Made by a program: the position numbers and the translations under genes
Notes under the pieces: model-generated
Seen by the model: the letters and a program-made list of their open reading frames with translations, nothing else
Databases searched by the model: none
Told to the model about the DNA's origin: nothing
Assembly (NCBI GenBank): GCA_019307815.1
Contig: JAFDIV010000003.1
Span: 132,353 to 196,352, forward strand
DNA: 64,000 nt
Direction: 5' to 3'
Source of the DNA: Deltaproteobacteria bacterium
Lineage (GTDB): Bacteria > Desulfobacterota > DSM-4660 > Desulfatiglandales > Desulfatiglandaceae
In this document: in pieces, positions 8,579-16,603 of the stretch
Position numbering within the stretch: the stretch's first letter is position 1
Layout: each line of letters opens with the position of its first letter

Positions 8579-8812
8579 GACAGTTTCTAACCAATTGAAA
8601 AATAAACTAATTCCAATATTCACAAATAGTTAAGTAGGTTTTCGATGAGCATGGAGGCACTTTGGCCTAAGAAGATTTATGATGTGTATTTGTTATGAGA
8701 ACATATTTCCAGGGAGGAGGTGAACTAGAGGAAAATTTTTTCCCATATACCCACTAGTTATCTGTGCTCCTGAGAGCAGTGAAAACTTAAGAGCAAAAAG
8801 GAGGCGTTCATA

Positions 8813-10231
8813 ATGGCTTTTGAACCGAAAGAACCACAGAAAGAGCTAAAGTATGAGGAATTAAGGATTTATACAGATGAAGAGCTCAACAACTATACGG
8901 AGGAAGAGCTCAAGAATTTCAAAATCAAGCATGATATTCCTGATGTTGAGGAACTGGAAAAAGGACCATGGCCCAGCTTTGTAGCAGACGCCAAACGGGA
9001 GGCCCTTCACCGCCAGAAGCTGCCCGAAGACCGTATGATGATTGCAAGGGAGTGCGTTGAGGATTTACTCGGGCAACTTCAACTTTCGTTCGACGACGGT
9101 GAAACGCATTGGAAGCATGGTGGTATCGTGGGTGTGTTCGGGTACGGCGGAGGTGTAATAGGCCGCTATTCGGATGTACCAGAGAAATTTCCCTCAATCG
9201 CACATTTCCATACCCTGCGTGTGAATCAGCCGGCGAGCAAATTCTATAATTCAGATTACCTAAGGACGATTTGTGACCTTTGGGAATTCCGCGGTAGCGG
9301 ATTAATGAATATGCATGGTTCGACTGGTGATATTATTTTCTTGGGTACCTTTACCGAGCAATTAGAACCCATTTTTTATGAGCTGACCCATGTGTTGCAA
9401 CAGGATTTGGGTGGGTCGGGCTCGAATCTTAGAACACCTTCTTGTTGTATTGGAAGAGCACGCTGTGAGTGGGCCTGTTTTGATACCCAAGATATGTGCT
9501 ACGAGTTGACCCATTACTATCAGGATGAGCTTCACAGGCCCGCATTTCCTTACAAGTTCAAGTTTAAATTTGATGGTTGCCCCAATTGCTGTGTGGCCTC
9601 GATCGCAAGGGCTGACATGTCCTTTATTGGGACTTGGCGGGATGAAATCCGGATTGATCAGGAAGCTGTTCAGGCTTACATCAATGGCGAGATCCCACCA
9701 AACGCCGGCGCCCATGCAGGGAAGGACTGGGGTAAGTTTGATATCCAAAAGGAAGTAATAGATCTTTGCCCGACAAAGTGCATGTGGATGGAAGACGGCA
9801 AATTGATGATCGACAACAAGGAATGCACAAGATGCATGCACTGCATCAACGTCATGCCTCAGGCCTTGCGCCCGGGTACGGACACGGGTGTGAGCATCCT
9901 TTTTGGGGCCAAGGCGCCTATCCTTGAAGGTGCTCAGATGTCCATGTTGACTATTCCCTTTATGAAGGTAGAGCCGCCATATGACAATGTGAAAGAACTC
10001 ATTGAAAAGGTTTGGGATTGGTGGATGGAAGAAGGAAGGAACCGAGAGCGGCTTGGGGAGTTGATCCAGCGCTACGGTGTACCGAAGTTCCTGGAGGTGA
10101 TTGAAGTTCCACCGATGCCTCAAATGGTTAAGGAGCCGAGGAGCAATCCATACATCTTCTGGAAAGAGGAAGACGTACCGGGTGGATGGCAGAGAGACAT
10201 CAAAGACTACAGAGCCAGACATAAGAGATAG
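8813..10231 (+). CDS. dsrA: Dissimilatory sulfite reductase alpha subunit
   Basis: Catalytic subunit of cytosolic DsrA2B2, which reduces sulfite with transfer of sulfur to DsrC. The siroheme-[4Fe-4S] ligands are visible: Cys212 and Cys218 (C-x5-C) and Cys256 and Cys260 (C-x3-C). An inserted ferredoxin domain follows, with CPTKC at 319-323 and CTRCMHC at 338-344. Siroheme contact segments GGSGSNLRTP and FKFKFDGCPN match the family. At 472 residues it is about 35 longer than the Desulfovibrio form because of an acidic N-terminal extension ahead of GPWPSFV (residue 51). Start ATG 8813 has a strong AAGGAGG. First gene of dsrABD. Confidence 0.98.
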   Translation: MAFEPKEPQKELKYEELRIYTDEELNNYTEEELKNFKIKHDIPDVEELEKGPWPSFVADAKREALHRQKLPEDRMMIARECVEDLLGQLQLSFDDGETHWKHGGIVGVFGYGGGVIGRYSDVPEKFPSIAHFHTLRVNQPASKFYNSDYLRTICDLWEFRGSGLMNMHGSTGDIIFLGTFTEQLEPIFYELTHVLQQDLGGSGSNLRTPSCCIGRARCEWACFDTQDMCYELTHYYQDELHRPAFPYKFKFKFDGCPNCCVASIARADMSFIGTWRDEIRIDQEAVQAYINGEIPPNAGAHAGKDWGKFDIQKEVIDLCPTKCMWMEDGKLMIDNKECTRCMHCINVMPQALRPGTDTGVSILFGAKAPILEGAQMSMLTIPFMKVEPPYDNVKELIEKVWDWWMEEGRNRERLGELIQRYGVPKFLEVIEVPPMPQMVKEPRSNPYIFWKEEDVPGGWQRDIKDYRARHKR

Positions 10232-10243
10232 GAGGTTTAAACA

Positions 10244-11428
10244 ATGGCACTTTCGACTGAGAGGTTTGGAAGATATAACCCTGATAAGCCAATGGAGAAC
10301 AGGAACACAGATTTGGGCCCAAGGCATTTTTGGCAATACTTTCCACCAATTATTCAGAAAAACTACGGAAAATGGAAATATCATGAAATTCTGGAGCCTG
10401 GGGTCTTGGTGCATGTCTCCGAAACAGGCGATAAGGTTTTTACGGTCAGGTGCGGTGGATGCCGTTTTATGACTGTTGAGCACGTGCGGGAGATTTGTGA
10501 GATAGCAGATAAGTACTGCGACGGTTACGTAAGGTTCACCACCAGGAATAATATAGAGTTCATGGTGGATAGCCCCGAAAAACTAGAGGCTCTTAAGAAG
10601 GATCTCATGAGCAGGAAGCATGTGTCCGGGAGTTACAAATTCCCTATCGGTGGGACCGGGGCCGGTCTCACTAATATTGTTCATACTCAGGGCTATCTGC
10701 ACTGCCACACACCTGCCACGGATGCCTCTTCCATGGTGAAGGCAGTGTTGGATGAGCTTTTTGAATATTTTCAAGGAATGACCTTCCCTGCACAGGTTAG
10801 GATTTCCATGGCCTGCTGTTTGAATATGTGCGGTGCGGTCCATTGTTCTGACATCGCATTACTGGGATACCACAGGAAGCCCCCGGTTATTGACCATGAA
10901 GTAATAGAGGCAATGTGCGAGATTCCGCTGGTAATTGCAGCTTGTCCCACAGGTGCAATTTCTCCGGCAAAGACCGAGGATGGCAAAAAAACGGTAAAGA
11001 TTAAGCAAGATCGTTGTATGTTCTGTGGAAACTGCTATACAATGTGTCTTGCGGTGCCTCTGGCGGATAAAGAGGGGGACGGTGTGACCATACTTGCGGG
11101 TGGAAAGGTCTCAAACAGGATTCATCCCCCGAAGTTCTCCAAGGTGGTGGTGCCATACTTGCCCAATAACTTCCCCAGATATCCTGAGGTCTGTGAGACA
11201 GTTAAAAAAATTTTGGAAGCCTACGCCGCTGATGCCAATAAATACGAGAGGATAGGCGATTGGGCTGAAAGGATAGGTTGGGAAAAGTTTTTTGAGAAAT
11301 GTGACCTCCCCTTCACTGAACACTTGATAGATGACTATAGATTGGCCTATGATACCTACAGGACTTCTACCTTGTTTAAGTATACAGAGGCGGCTTGGGA
11401 GGTTTCAAAAGCTGCTGGTGGTGTTTAG
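10244..11428 (+). CDS. dsrB: Dissimilatory sulfite reductase beta subunit
   Basis: Beta subunit of the DsrA2B2 heterotetramer. In 394 residues it shows CHTPATDAS at 154, the cluster-ligand segment [17 protein letters not shown] (Cys191, 192, 196, 201), and a ferredoxin domain with AACPTGAI (Cys234) and [12 protein letters not shown] (Cys258, 261, 264, 268). These match the known DsrB pattern. It starts 12 bp after dsrA with ribosome site AGGAGG. Length is normal for the family, unlike its extended partner DsrA. Confidence 0.98.
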   Translation: MALSTERFGRYNPDKPMENRNTDLGPRHFWQYFPPIIQKNYGKWKYHEILEPGVLVHVSETGDKVFTVRCGGCRFMTVEHVREICEIADKYCDGYVRFTTRNNIEFMVDSPEKLEALKKDLMSRKHVSGSYKFPIGGTGAGLTNIVHTQGYLHCHTPATDASSMVKAVLDELFEYFQGMTFPAQVRISMACCLNMCGAVHCSDIALLGYHRKPPVIDHEVIEAMCEIPLVIAACPTGAISPAKTEDGKKTVKIKQDRCMFCGNCYTMCLAVPLADKEGDGVTILAGGKVSNRIHPPKFSKVVVPYLPNNFPRYPEVCETVKKILEAYAADANKYERIGDWAERIGWEKFFEKCDLPFTEHLIDDYRLAYDTYRTSTLFKYTEAAWEVSKAAGGV

Positions 11429-11465
11429 TAACTAATCTATTACCTTCAACAAGGGGAGGGTTCAA

Positions 11466-11696
11466 ATGGAAGATATAAAAAAGGCGATTTTGGAGTTCGC
11501 AGAAAGTAGCAAGAAGACAAAGTTCTACTTTAAGGACCTGGAGAAGGCTGTTCAGAAGACGATCCCTAACGCCAAATCCAGGGAGATCAAAAAAGCTGCC
11601 ACTGCGTTGATCAATGAAGGAAAATTGATCTATTTTTCTACTGGCAGCACAACCATGTATGGCCTAAAGGGTAGAGGGGTAACCGAAGATCACTAG
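11466..11696 (+). CDS. dsrD: DsrD, winged-helix activator of sulfite reductase
   Basis: Small protein found in reductive-type dsr operons. It has a winged-helix fold and has been reported to activate DsrAB allosterically. The 76 residues keep the family core: KFYFKDLEKA, a helix with REIKKAATALINEGKL, and the near-invariant wing STGSTTMYGLKG. It starts 37 bp after dsrB with AGGGGAGGG. Its presence indicates a sulfite-reducing or disproportionating organism rather than a sulfur oxidiser with reverse Dsr, which normally lacks dsrD. A terminator follows. Confidence 0.96.
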   Translation: MEDIKKAILEFAESSKKTKFYFKDLEKAVQKTIPNAKSREIKKAATALINEGKLIYFSTGSTTMYGLKGRGVTEDH

Positions 11697-11730
11697 ATTT
11701 CCGTCTTTGGGTTTTCTAGAAGATGGCTAA

Positions 11731-11770
11731 AGAGGTCGCTGTCTAAGGTTGGATTGCGACCTCTTTTTTT
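11731..11770 (+). terminator. Rho-independent terminator of dsrABD
   Basis: Perfect 9-bp stem AGAGGTCGC (11731-11739) with GCGACCTCT (11756-11764), 16-nt loop, then a run of T. It closes the dsrABD operon, so the TPR gene downstream probably has its own promoter. Confidence 0.92.
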
Positions 11771-11899
11771 CGGGGGTTTGTTAATCCTATAAATGATTGA
11801 GGGAGGAGTCTGCCTCGAAAATCAGATAAAAGATATGTCGCAAGAGTTCGTTGGCATTGCCAGAAATGGAAGATCTTTGGATAATAAGGGGAGAAGGAC

Positions 11900-12526
11900 A
11901 TGAAGGAACCACAAGACGCTGAATCTTTTATTGCAGAGCAAAAAGAGATTCTTGCCCAGAATCCCGAATGTGCTAACTCAAGTTATAATTTGGGTGTTGC
12001 TCTTATGCAACAGGGAAGACTGGATGAGGCCATAGAGGCCTTCAATGATGCAGTGACTAATAGCGGTCGTATGTTTGAGGGGTATGTGAATTTAGGATAC
12101 ATATTTTTCAAGAAAGGCCGCATGGATAAAGTTATTGAGGCTAACTTGCGGGCCATAGAAATAGAACCAAGATATGCCCGTGGTTATGCAAACCTGGGTT
12201 TTGCTTATCTGCAATTGGCTGAGACAGACAGGGCAATTGGGGCCCTGGAGAAGGCCATAGAGCTCAATCCCAAAATAGCCCAGGCTTGGAGCAACCTGAT
12301 TAATGCCTACTTACAAAAAGGGGATATTGACAGGGCCATAGAAACGGGTGAAAAGCTTATTTCATTCGCTCCAGATTTTGGTTTGGGTCATAATAATCTT
12401 GCTGTGGCCTATTACCACAAGGGAGAATACAAAAAGGCTGTAAAACATGCCGACCTAGCTATTTCCTATGGATTTCAAGTACATCCGGATTTCCTTGCAT
12501 TATTGGAGCCGCATCGAGAAAGTTAG
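11900..12526 (+). CDS. Tetratricopeptide repeat protein
   Basis: A 208-residue soluble TPR protein with about five repeats between residues 20 and 200. Repeat signatures are clear, e.g. NLGVALMQQGRLDEAIEAF, NLGYIFFKKGRMDKVIEAN, NLGFAYLQLAETDRAIGALE and NLAVAYYHKGEYKKAVKHA. No signal peptide or membrane segment is present, so it is a cytosolic scaffold-type protein. It lies between the dsrD terminator and a cysteine-cluster gene. Role unknown; proximity to dsrABD is suggestive only. Confidence 0.8.
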   Translation: MKEPQDAESFIAEQKEILAQNPECANSSYNLGVALMQQGRLDEAIEAFNDAVTNSGRMFEGYVNLGYIFFKKGRMDKVIEANLRAIEIEPRYARGYANLGFAYLQLAETDRAIGALEKAIELNPKIAQAWSNLINAYLQKGDIDRAIETGEKLISFAPDFGLGHNNLAVAYYHKGEYKKAVKHADLAISYGFQVHPDFLALLEPHRES

Positions 12527-12577
12527 CCTCTTATCGTATCATGGTGTCATAGTCACCCCTGAGGACTGGTAATTCTC

Positions 12578-13234
12578 ATGAACCAAGAATTTTCTATCCG
12601 TCTGCCTACAGGTAAACTTTTTGAGCTATATGAAGATCTAGTAAATAGAGCAGATAAGGCCTTTGAAAGGATAGCAAGAGACTACCCAGAGGAAATGGGC
12701 TGCAGATTAGGCTGTTCGGAATGCTGCTATGCCTTGTTTGGGCTTTTTTTTATAGAGGCGGTATATATCCGCCGTCATTTTGAGGGCCTTGACGATGTAC
12801 AAAGGCAAGAAGCCCTTCTAAGGGGGCAAGATACAGAGCACTCTATCTTGCGGTTGCAGGATAAACTACGAGGGCTGAAAGATGATACTGAGCAGATTGC
12901 ACGTCAGGTTGGGAAAGAAAGAATTAAATGCCCGCTTTTGGATGACAATGACAAGTGCATTCTCTACCCGTGGCGTCCAATTACTTGTCGAGTATACGGT
13001 ATTCCCACTATAGTGAGGGGTAAGGCGAGGGTATGTAGTCGATCGGCCTTTGGAAGTGGAAAATACTACCCCACCTTTGACTTGGACAAGACCAATAAAG
13101 AATTATATTTACTTTCCAAGGCAATGCTGATGAAAATTAATGGCGCAAATCCTGATAAGGCATCCTTGCTTATTTCCATGCCCAAGGTGATCAAAACTCC
13201 AGTTGAGGGGCTTATTAGCGAATGTTTTGGATAA
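12578..13234 (+). CDS. YkgJ-family cysteine cluster protein
   Basis: A 218-residue protein with the metal-binding cysteine pattern of the YkgJ (zinc- or iron-chelating) family: Cys42, 46, 49, 50 in GCRLGCSECC, then Cys118, Cys127 and Cys137 in CPLL...KCILYPWRPITCR, and Cys153. Family members are thought to bind Fe-S or zinc; no reaction is established. It lies 51 bp after the TPR gene on the same strand and is probably co-transcribed. Its last 20 bp overlap the convergent 381-residue gene. Confidence 0.82.
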   Translation: MNQEFSIRLPTGKLFELYEDLVNRADKAFERIARDYPEEMGCRLGCSECCYALFGLFFIEAVYIRRHFEGLDDVQRQEALLRGQDTEHSILRLQDKLRGLKDDTEQIARQVGKERIKCPLLDDNDKCILYPWRPITCRVYGIPTIVRGKARVCSRSAFGSGKYYPTFDLDKTNKELYLLSKAMLMKINGANPDKASLLISMPKVIKTPVEGLISECFG

Positions 13235-14360
13235 TATGGTAGAGTTCCTTTGTATGTTCCTTCAATTTGCTTTTTATTACCTGGAACTCATCAGGATTCT
13301 CTGTTTCATACATTTCCAATAAAGGTAAAGAGGCCTTAGTCAGCTCTTGCGGAGAAAAGCGTTTTATTGTGCATATGAACTCTTCAGGATTTCCTAATTC
13401 ATATCGTCCCTCTATGTGCCTCAATTTTAGTGCATCGACAAATCCTTGAATCCCTCCTCTTAGTAGCTCCTTGTTTGCCCATACTAGCTTACCCACACCC
13501 TCGGCTCTGTCCAGTCTGAGCCGGATGCCTAAATTAAGGAAAAAGTAAAAGAGTGCTACGGAGGGATTCGGAGCTGGACGGCCCTTAAATATGGGGAGGG
13601 GTCGGTAAGACCTCGCAGTAGTGAGCTTTACCTTTGGTGTTTTACTACTGTCTTTGACGACAAAATCACCCGCAGCCTGATGCCAAGGATAGATTTCAAA
13701 ATAGCGCTTGGTATCGTAAAAAAGGGTGAGTATTTTTCCCATACTTTGAAAAATAGATTCTGCTACATGTTGGGAAGCGTATCTTTTACCTGCTTGTTCA
13801 TCCCATATGCATATTCTCTGCGTCTCAATTTCACTGCCACCGCTAAGGTGCCATTCATTATATCCATCGAGCCATTGCGAAAGAACAAAGGTAAATTGTT
13901 CCTTTTTTCCGTGAGATATAATTTCCTCCTCCCCTTTTAGATAGGTCTTTGGCAGACATTGGATTTGGAAATGATCCCCCAAATAGCGCAAGGTCTGGAA
14001 TTCGCGGTCAAGCGTGGATTTCCCTCTATGGGAAAGTGCGGTGCAAAGCGCGAATTTTGCAACTGTGTTTTCTACAAAGATGTCTATACGAGCCAAGTGA
14101 TAGAAGGCACCATGTTTTTGGCTCCGGATGATTATTTTTTGAATATGATTGGACTGAAGTGTTTTGCTTACTGTATCGCGCAGTATAGATTCGACAGACG
14201 CACGGTTATGAACGATAAACTGCTCGATGGCCGTGAAGTAGTCAGATAGGCTAAGAAATGGGTGGGGCGTGAATGGGGCTAGTAGAAATGGCCTTTCCAG
14301 GTCCTTTTTTCCTAGATGGATATCTCTTTTAGGGTCGGAGAAGAAAAAGAGAGTCTTCAT
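13215..14360 (-). CDS. Unassigned 381-aa protein, possible kinase-like fold
   Basis: Not recognised with confidence. The middle of the protein has a layout reminiscent of aminoglycoside-phosphotransferase/lipopolysaccharide kinases: a basic strand pair before a lysine-bearing segment, EFQTLRYLGDHF (helix C-like), a hinge-like FVLSQWLDGYNEWHL, and WHQAAGDFVVK where a catalytic HGDxxxxN loop would sit. The catalytic Asp-Asn pattern is not clearly conserved, so a pseudokinase is possible. It overlaps the upstream HEAT-repeat gene by 4 bp (ATGA), so the two are translationally coupled. Confidence 0.55.
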   Translation of the reverse strand: MKTLFFFSDPKRDIHLGKKDLERPFLLAPFTPHPFLSLSDYFTAIEQFIVHNRASVESILRDTVSKTLQSNHIQKIIIRSQKHGAFYHLARIDIFVENTVAKFALCTALSHRGKSTLDREFQTLRYLGDHFQIQCLPKTYLKGEEEIISHGKKEQFTFVLSQWLDGYNEWHLSGGSEIETQRICIWDEQAGKRYASQHVAESIFQSMGKILTLFYDTKRYFEIYPWHQAAGDFVVKDSSKTPKVKLTTARSYRPLPIFKGRPAPNPSVALFYFFLNLGIRLRLDRAEGVGKLVWANKELLRGGIQGFVDALKLRHIEGRYELGNPEEFICTIKRFSPQELTKASLPLLEMYETENPDEFQVIKSKLKEHTKELYHIIQNIR

Positions 14361-15457
14361 AGATCTTTCAAGAATTCCCTGACCAGTTGGTCAACGGTTT
14401 TCTTAACTACTGTCCCATTTTCATAAAGGTGGATGGGGCATGAATCTCCAAGTAATTTTTCCATATTTTTCCTTGCCTCATAGGCCCCTAAATTGGCTAA
14501 TAACATGGCTGCGTATCCACGGACAGATGGCTCTTGACTTTCGAGATAAGGAATAAAATGGAAAGTATACTTGCGCAAAATCTCAGGCCTCCTTTTTGCT
14601 ATGGTGGCGATGGCTCGAAGGCATTCTGCTTGACGATTTTGGTCTGCAAGGAAGGAGAAAAGGGGAGAAATGTATCCGCTAAACATATCAGGTTTATGGG
14701 CAATAATTTCAGCGACTGCTTCGAAGGCTCCCCAACTGGATGCAGCAGTGTCACTGATTGCGGTAAACAGATTTTGAAGCAGCTTAGAAATGAATCCTGG
14801 ATCGCTTTCTGCTATTGCAGAAGCTGCCATGCCCAAAATTTCTGCAGTTCTCATGCGCAACTCTTCATCCGGAGAATAAAGGAGGCGTTGAAGACGAGAG
14901 ATAATTTTTTTCTCTTGGCGTGCAGCTTCTATGATAGGATCTGGATCATAAGATCGTACGAGGGCCTCGACCTTTGATTTGGAAAGGGTATGGGTCGGTT
15001 TTTTATTTTTATAGGAATTTTGTTTTTTGACGACTGGTCTGGCACTTTTCAGCCTTTTTCGAAGCCCGTTTTCAGTCACCTCCAATACGTCGTCATGGAG
15101 CCTGACGAAAAGGAGTACGCCCGAGATTCTTCTGCCTTGAAAGATACCCCCTGGTACTATGAGATGTTCCACTATATCATAATGCTCAAGCCGTTTTTCT
15201 AAGTAATCCTCATCAGGAAGTAGTCCCCAAGCAAGGTCCCAATCCATGTCACAACCGAAGACAAGTGCCTCAATCATTGCAGCGCCGATATTATGGCCTG
15301 TGACATCACATGCATAAACAGCCCCGCAAGGGCAAGCACCTACGGGCATGTCACGGGGCATCTTTACCGGAAGCTCCTTTGGTGGCTCAATCATACTTCC
15401 ACAGAATGGGCAGCGTGGCTCCCTAACTAGCTCCCTTCCAAAGAAATTAGCTGACAT
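14357..15457 (-). CDS. Zinc-ribbon plus HEAT-repeat protein
   Basis: A 366-residue cytosolic protein. The N-terminus has a zinc-ribbon-like set of cysteines (Cys16-x2-Cys19, Cys42-x-Cys44, Cys50), then an alpha/beta region to about residue 130, a charged linker, and from about 185 a stack of HEAT/PBS-lyase-like helical repeats (ELRMRTAEILGMAA, ECLRAIATIAKRRPE, SVRGYAAMLLANLGA). It is probably a protein-protein scaffold. Its stop overlaps the start of the 381-residue gene by 4 bp. Function is unknown. Confidence 0.65.
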   Translation of the reverse strand: MSANFFGRELVREPRCPFCGSMIEPPKELPVKMPRDMPVGACPCGAVYACDVTGHNIGAAMIEALVFGCDMDWDLAWGLLPDEDYLEKRLEHYDIVEHLIVPGGIFQGRRISGVLLFVRLHDDVLEVTENGLRKRLKSARPVVKKQNSYKNKKPTHTLSKSKVEALVRSYDPDPIIEAARQEKKIISRLQRLLYSPDEELRMRTAEILGMAASAIAESDPGFISKLLQNLFTAISDTAASSWGAFEAVAEIIAHKPDMFSGYISPLFSFLADQNRQAECLRAIATIAKRRPEILRKYTFHFIPYLESQEPSVRGYAAMLLANLGAYEARKNMEKLLGDSCPIHLYENGTVVKKTVDQLVREFLKDL

Positions 15458-15507
15458 GATATGTTCCTTTGAGCCCCTTTGAAGAGGTATCTTATTGAAT
15501 TTTACGC

Positions 15508-15744
15508 CTATATGGGGTAATCAATAGGTCGGGCATCTGGGTCGTATTCGAAATCTACCACTTCAAATCCATTTCCTGAGGACCTGAAGTGAATAAGCCA
15601 ATTTTTGTATTTATTGCCAGCAAAATCGCAAGGTATGGCGCCTATGCGTGCATTAAGTTTTTTTAGTTTCGGTGCCATCTTTTCAAAAAAAACATCGCTG
15701 ATAAACGCCTTTTCTTCTTCGTCGAGCTCAATAAAGGAGTCCAT
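15508..15744 (-). CDS. Small conserved-looking protein, 78 aa
   Basis: Not recognised. The 78-residue acidic protein has an N-terminal helical part (ELDEEEKAFISDVFFEKMAPKL) and a C-terminal beta-like part ending FEVVDFEYDPDARPIDYPI. No cysteine cluster apart from one Cys and no signal peptide. It lies 24 bp downstream of an FmdB-type gene and 50 bp upstream of the HEAT gene, so it is likely part of the same leftward operon. Confidence 0.5.
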   Translation of the reverse strand: MDSFIELDEEEKAFISDVFFEKMAPKLKKLNARIGAIPCDFAGNKYKNWLIHFRSSGNGFEVVDFEYDPDARPIDYPI

Positions 15745-15768
15745 GGTCTAACAAGAGGTCTGTCAATA

Positions 15769-16014
15769 TTATCTGCGGTATCCAGGAAGCTCCAATGTCG
15801 TGCATGAATTGCCTTGGCCGCAATCTTTAGAACTCAACCTTGGGGTTTTACCCTGCTTTCCAACGCCCGTAATATAATTGGTCCTGCTAACAACCCGTTC
15901 AAAATTAGGAGAGTTGCATCTAGGGCATAGAATCTCAACTTGTTCCTCTGGGTTCATGAACAACCTTTCAAAGAGGCTTCCGCACTCCAGACACCTAAAT
16001 TCGAAAATTGGCAT
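15769..16014 (-). CDS. FmdB-family zinc ribbon protein
   Basis: An 81-residue protein starting MPIFEFRCLECGSLFE and carrying two CxxC pairs (Cys8/Cys11 and Cys30/Cys33), the standard FmdB-type zinc ribbon. Two more cysteines occur in the C-terminal tail (SSKDCGQGNSC). The family is named after a putative regulator of formamidase, but its members' functions are generally unknown. First gene of the leftward group of four or part of a longer group that starts at 16498. Confidence 0.75.
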   Translation of the reverse strand: MPIFEFRCLECGSLFERLFMNPEEQVEILCPRCNSPNFERVVSRTNYITGVGKQGKTPRLSSKDCGQGNSCTTLELPGYRR

Positions 16015-16174
16015 TGGCCCATCTTCCCCTTATGGAATCGCTGGCTAAAGGATAGTCAGCAATGTCTTGGATTATTCAAGCTGCAAACGCGAGCTCGCCA
16101 CCTGTCCTTTTTTGTAAAAGAATAACATTAAGTAAGCATCAACTACATGAGAAGCAGCATTTCGCTTCACATTA

Positions 16175-16498
16175 TCAAAATACTTTTGACCTAGGTGCTT
16201 TTCCAGCTAAGGGATTATAAAGCTTTGTGATTGCAAATTTCATCACATCCACTGTCTTCATATCGAAAATGATGTCAAGCAACTGGTTTTGAGCATTTTC
16301 AGGTAGCTTGCACGCATTGGATTCATCCATTTCTAAATCTGGAAAGGCTTTTTGGAGTTTTTTCAGATCCTTTTTAGTCATGGGAACTTGAAATCCATTT
16401 TTGCCTTCTATTTCTACTAGTTGGTCTCCCAGCCCGAGTTCCTTCGCTTTTTTTTGTTGCTCCTCATTTAAAAAGACATTAATTAAGTATTCAGCCAT
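16175..16498 (-). CDS. Small protein of unknown function, 107 aa
   Basis: Not recognised. A soluble, mixed-charge 107-residue protein; a strand-like N-terminus (AEYLINVFL) leads into a helical, lysine-rich middle (TKKDLKKLQKAF) and a helical C-terminal half (NQLLDIIFDMKTVDVMKFAI). The start ATG 16498 follows GAGGTGTAGTC. A 160-bp gap separates it from the FmdB gene downstream; nothing was recognised in that gap beyond the short palindrome GCGAGCTCGC. Confidence 0.45.
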   Translation of the reverse strand: MAEYLINVFLNEEQQKKAKELGLGDQLVEIEGKNGFQVPMTKKDLKKLQKAFPDLEMDESNACKLPENAQNQLLDIIFDMKTVDVMKFAITKLYNPLAGKAPRSKVF

Positions 16499-16603
16499 GA
16501 CTACACCTCACTAGTGGAATTGGATTAAACTGCTAGTCTCACGCAAAATTATACTTAATAACGTACAAAAAATAATATTAATTTGTCAACAATCAACTGC
16601 CAA

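Larger units (their letters stand above)
8417..8812. promoter_or_regulatory. Divergent dsrN-dsrA control region
   Basis: A 396-bp AT-rich gene-free stretch. It holds two back-to-back sigma-70 promoters whose -35 boxes are 23 bp apart. Over the dsrN -10 lies the inverted repeat AGCAC-ata-GTGCT (8496-8508). The dsrN leader has a hairpin GCCCAAA/TTTGGGC (8467-8473/8479-8485). The dsrA leader is about 230 nt long, with an orphan GGGAGGAGGTGAAC (ribosome-site-like, then GTG AAC TAG) near 8711 and a small hairpin TGCTC/GAGCA at 8765-8778 just before the dsrA ribosome site AAGGAGG (8798-8804). Confidence 0.7.

Noticed and set aside
9362..10483. 373-codon open frame antisense to dsrA/dsrB
   Set aside because: Overlaps two certain genes, shows no family motif and no ribosome site; it is a shadow of their codon bias.
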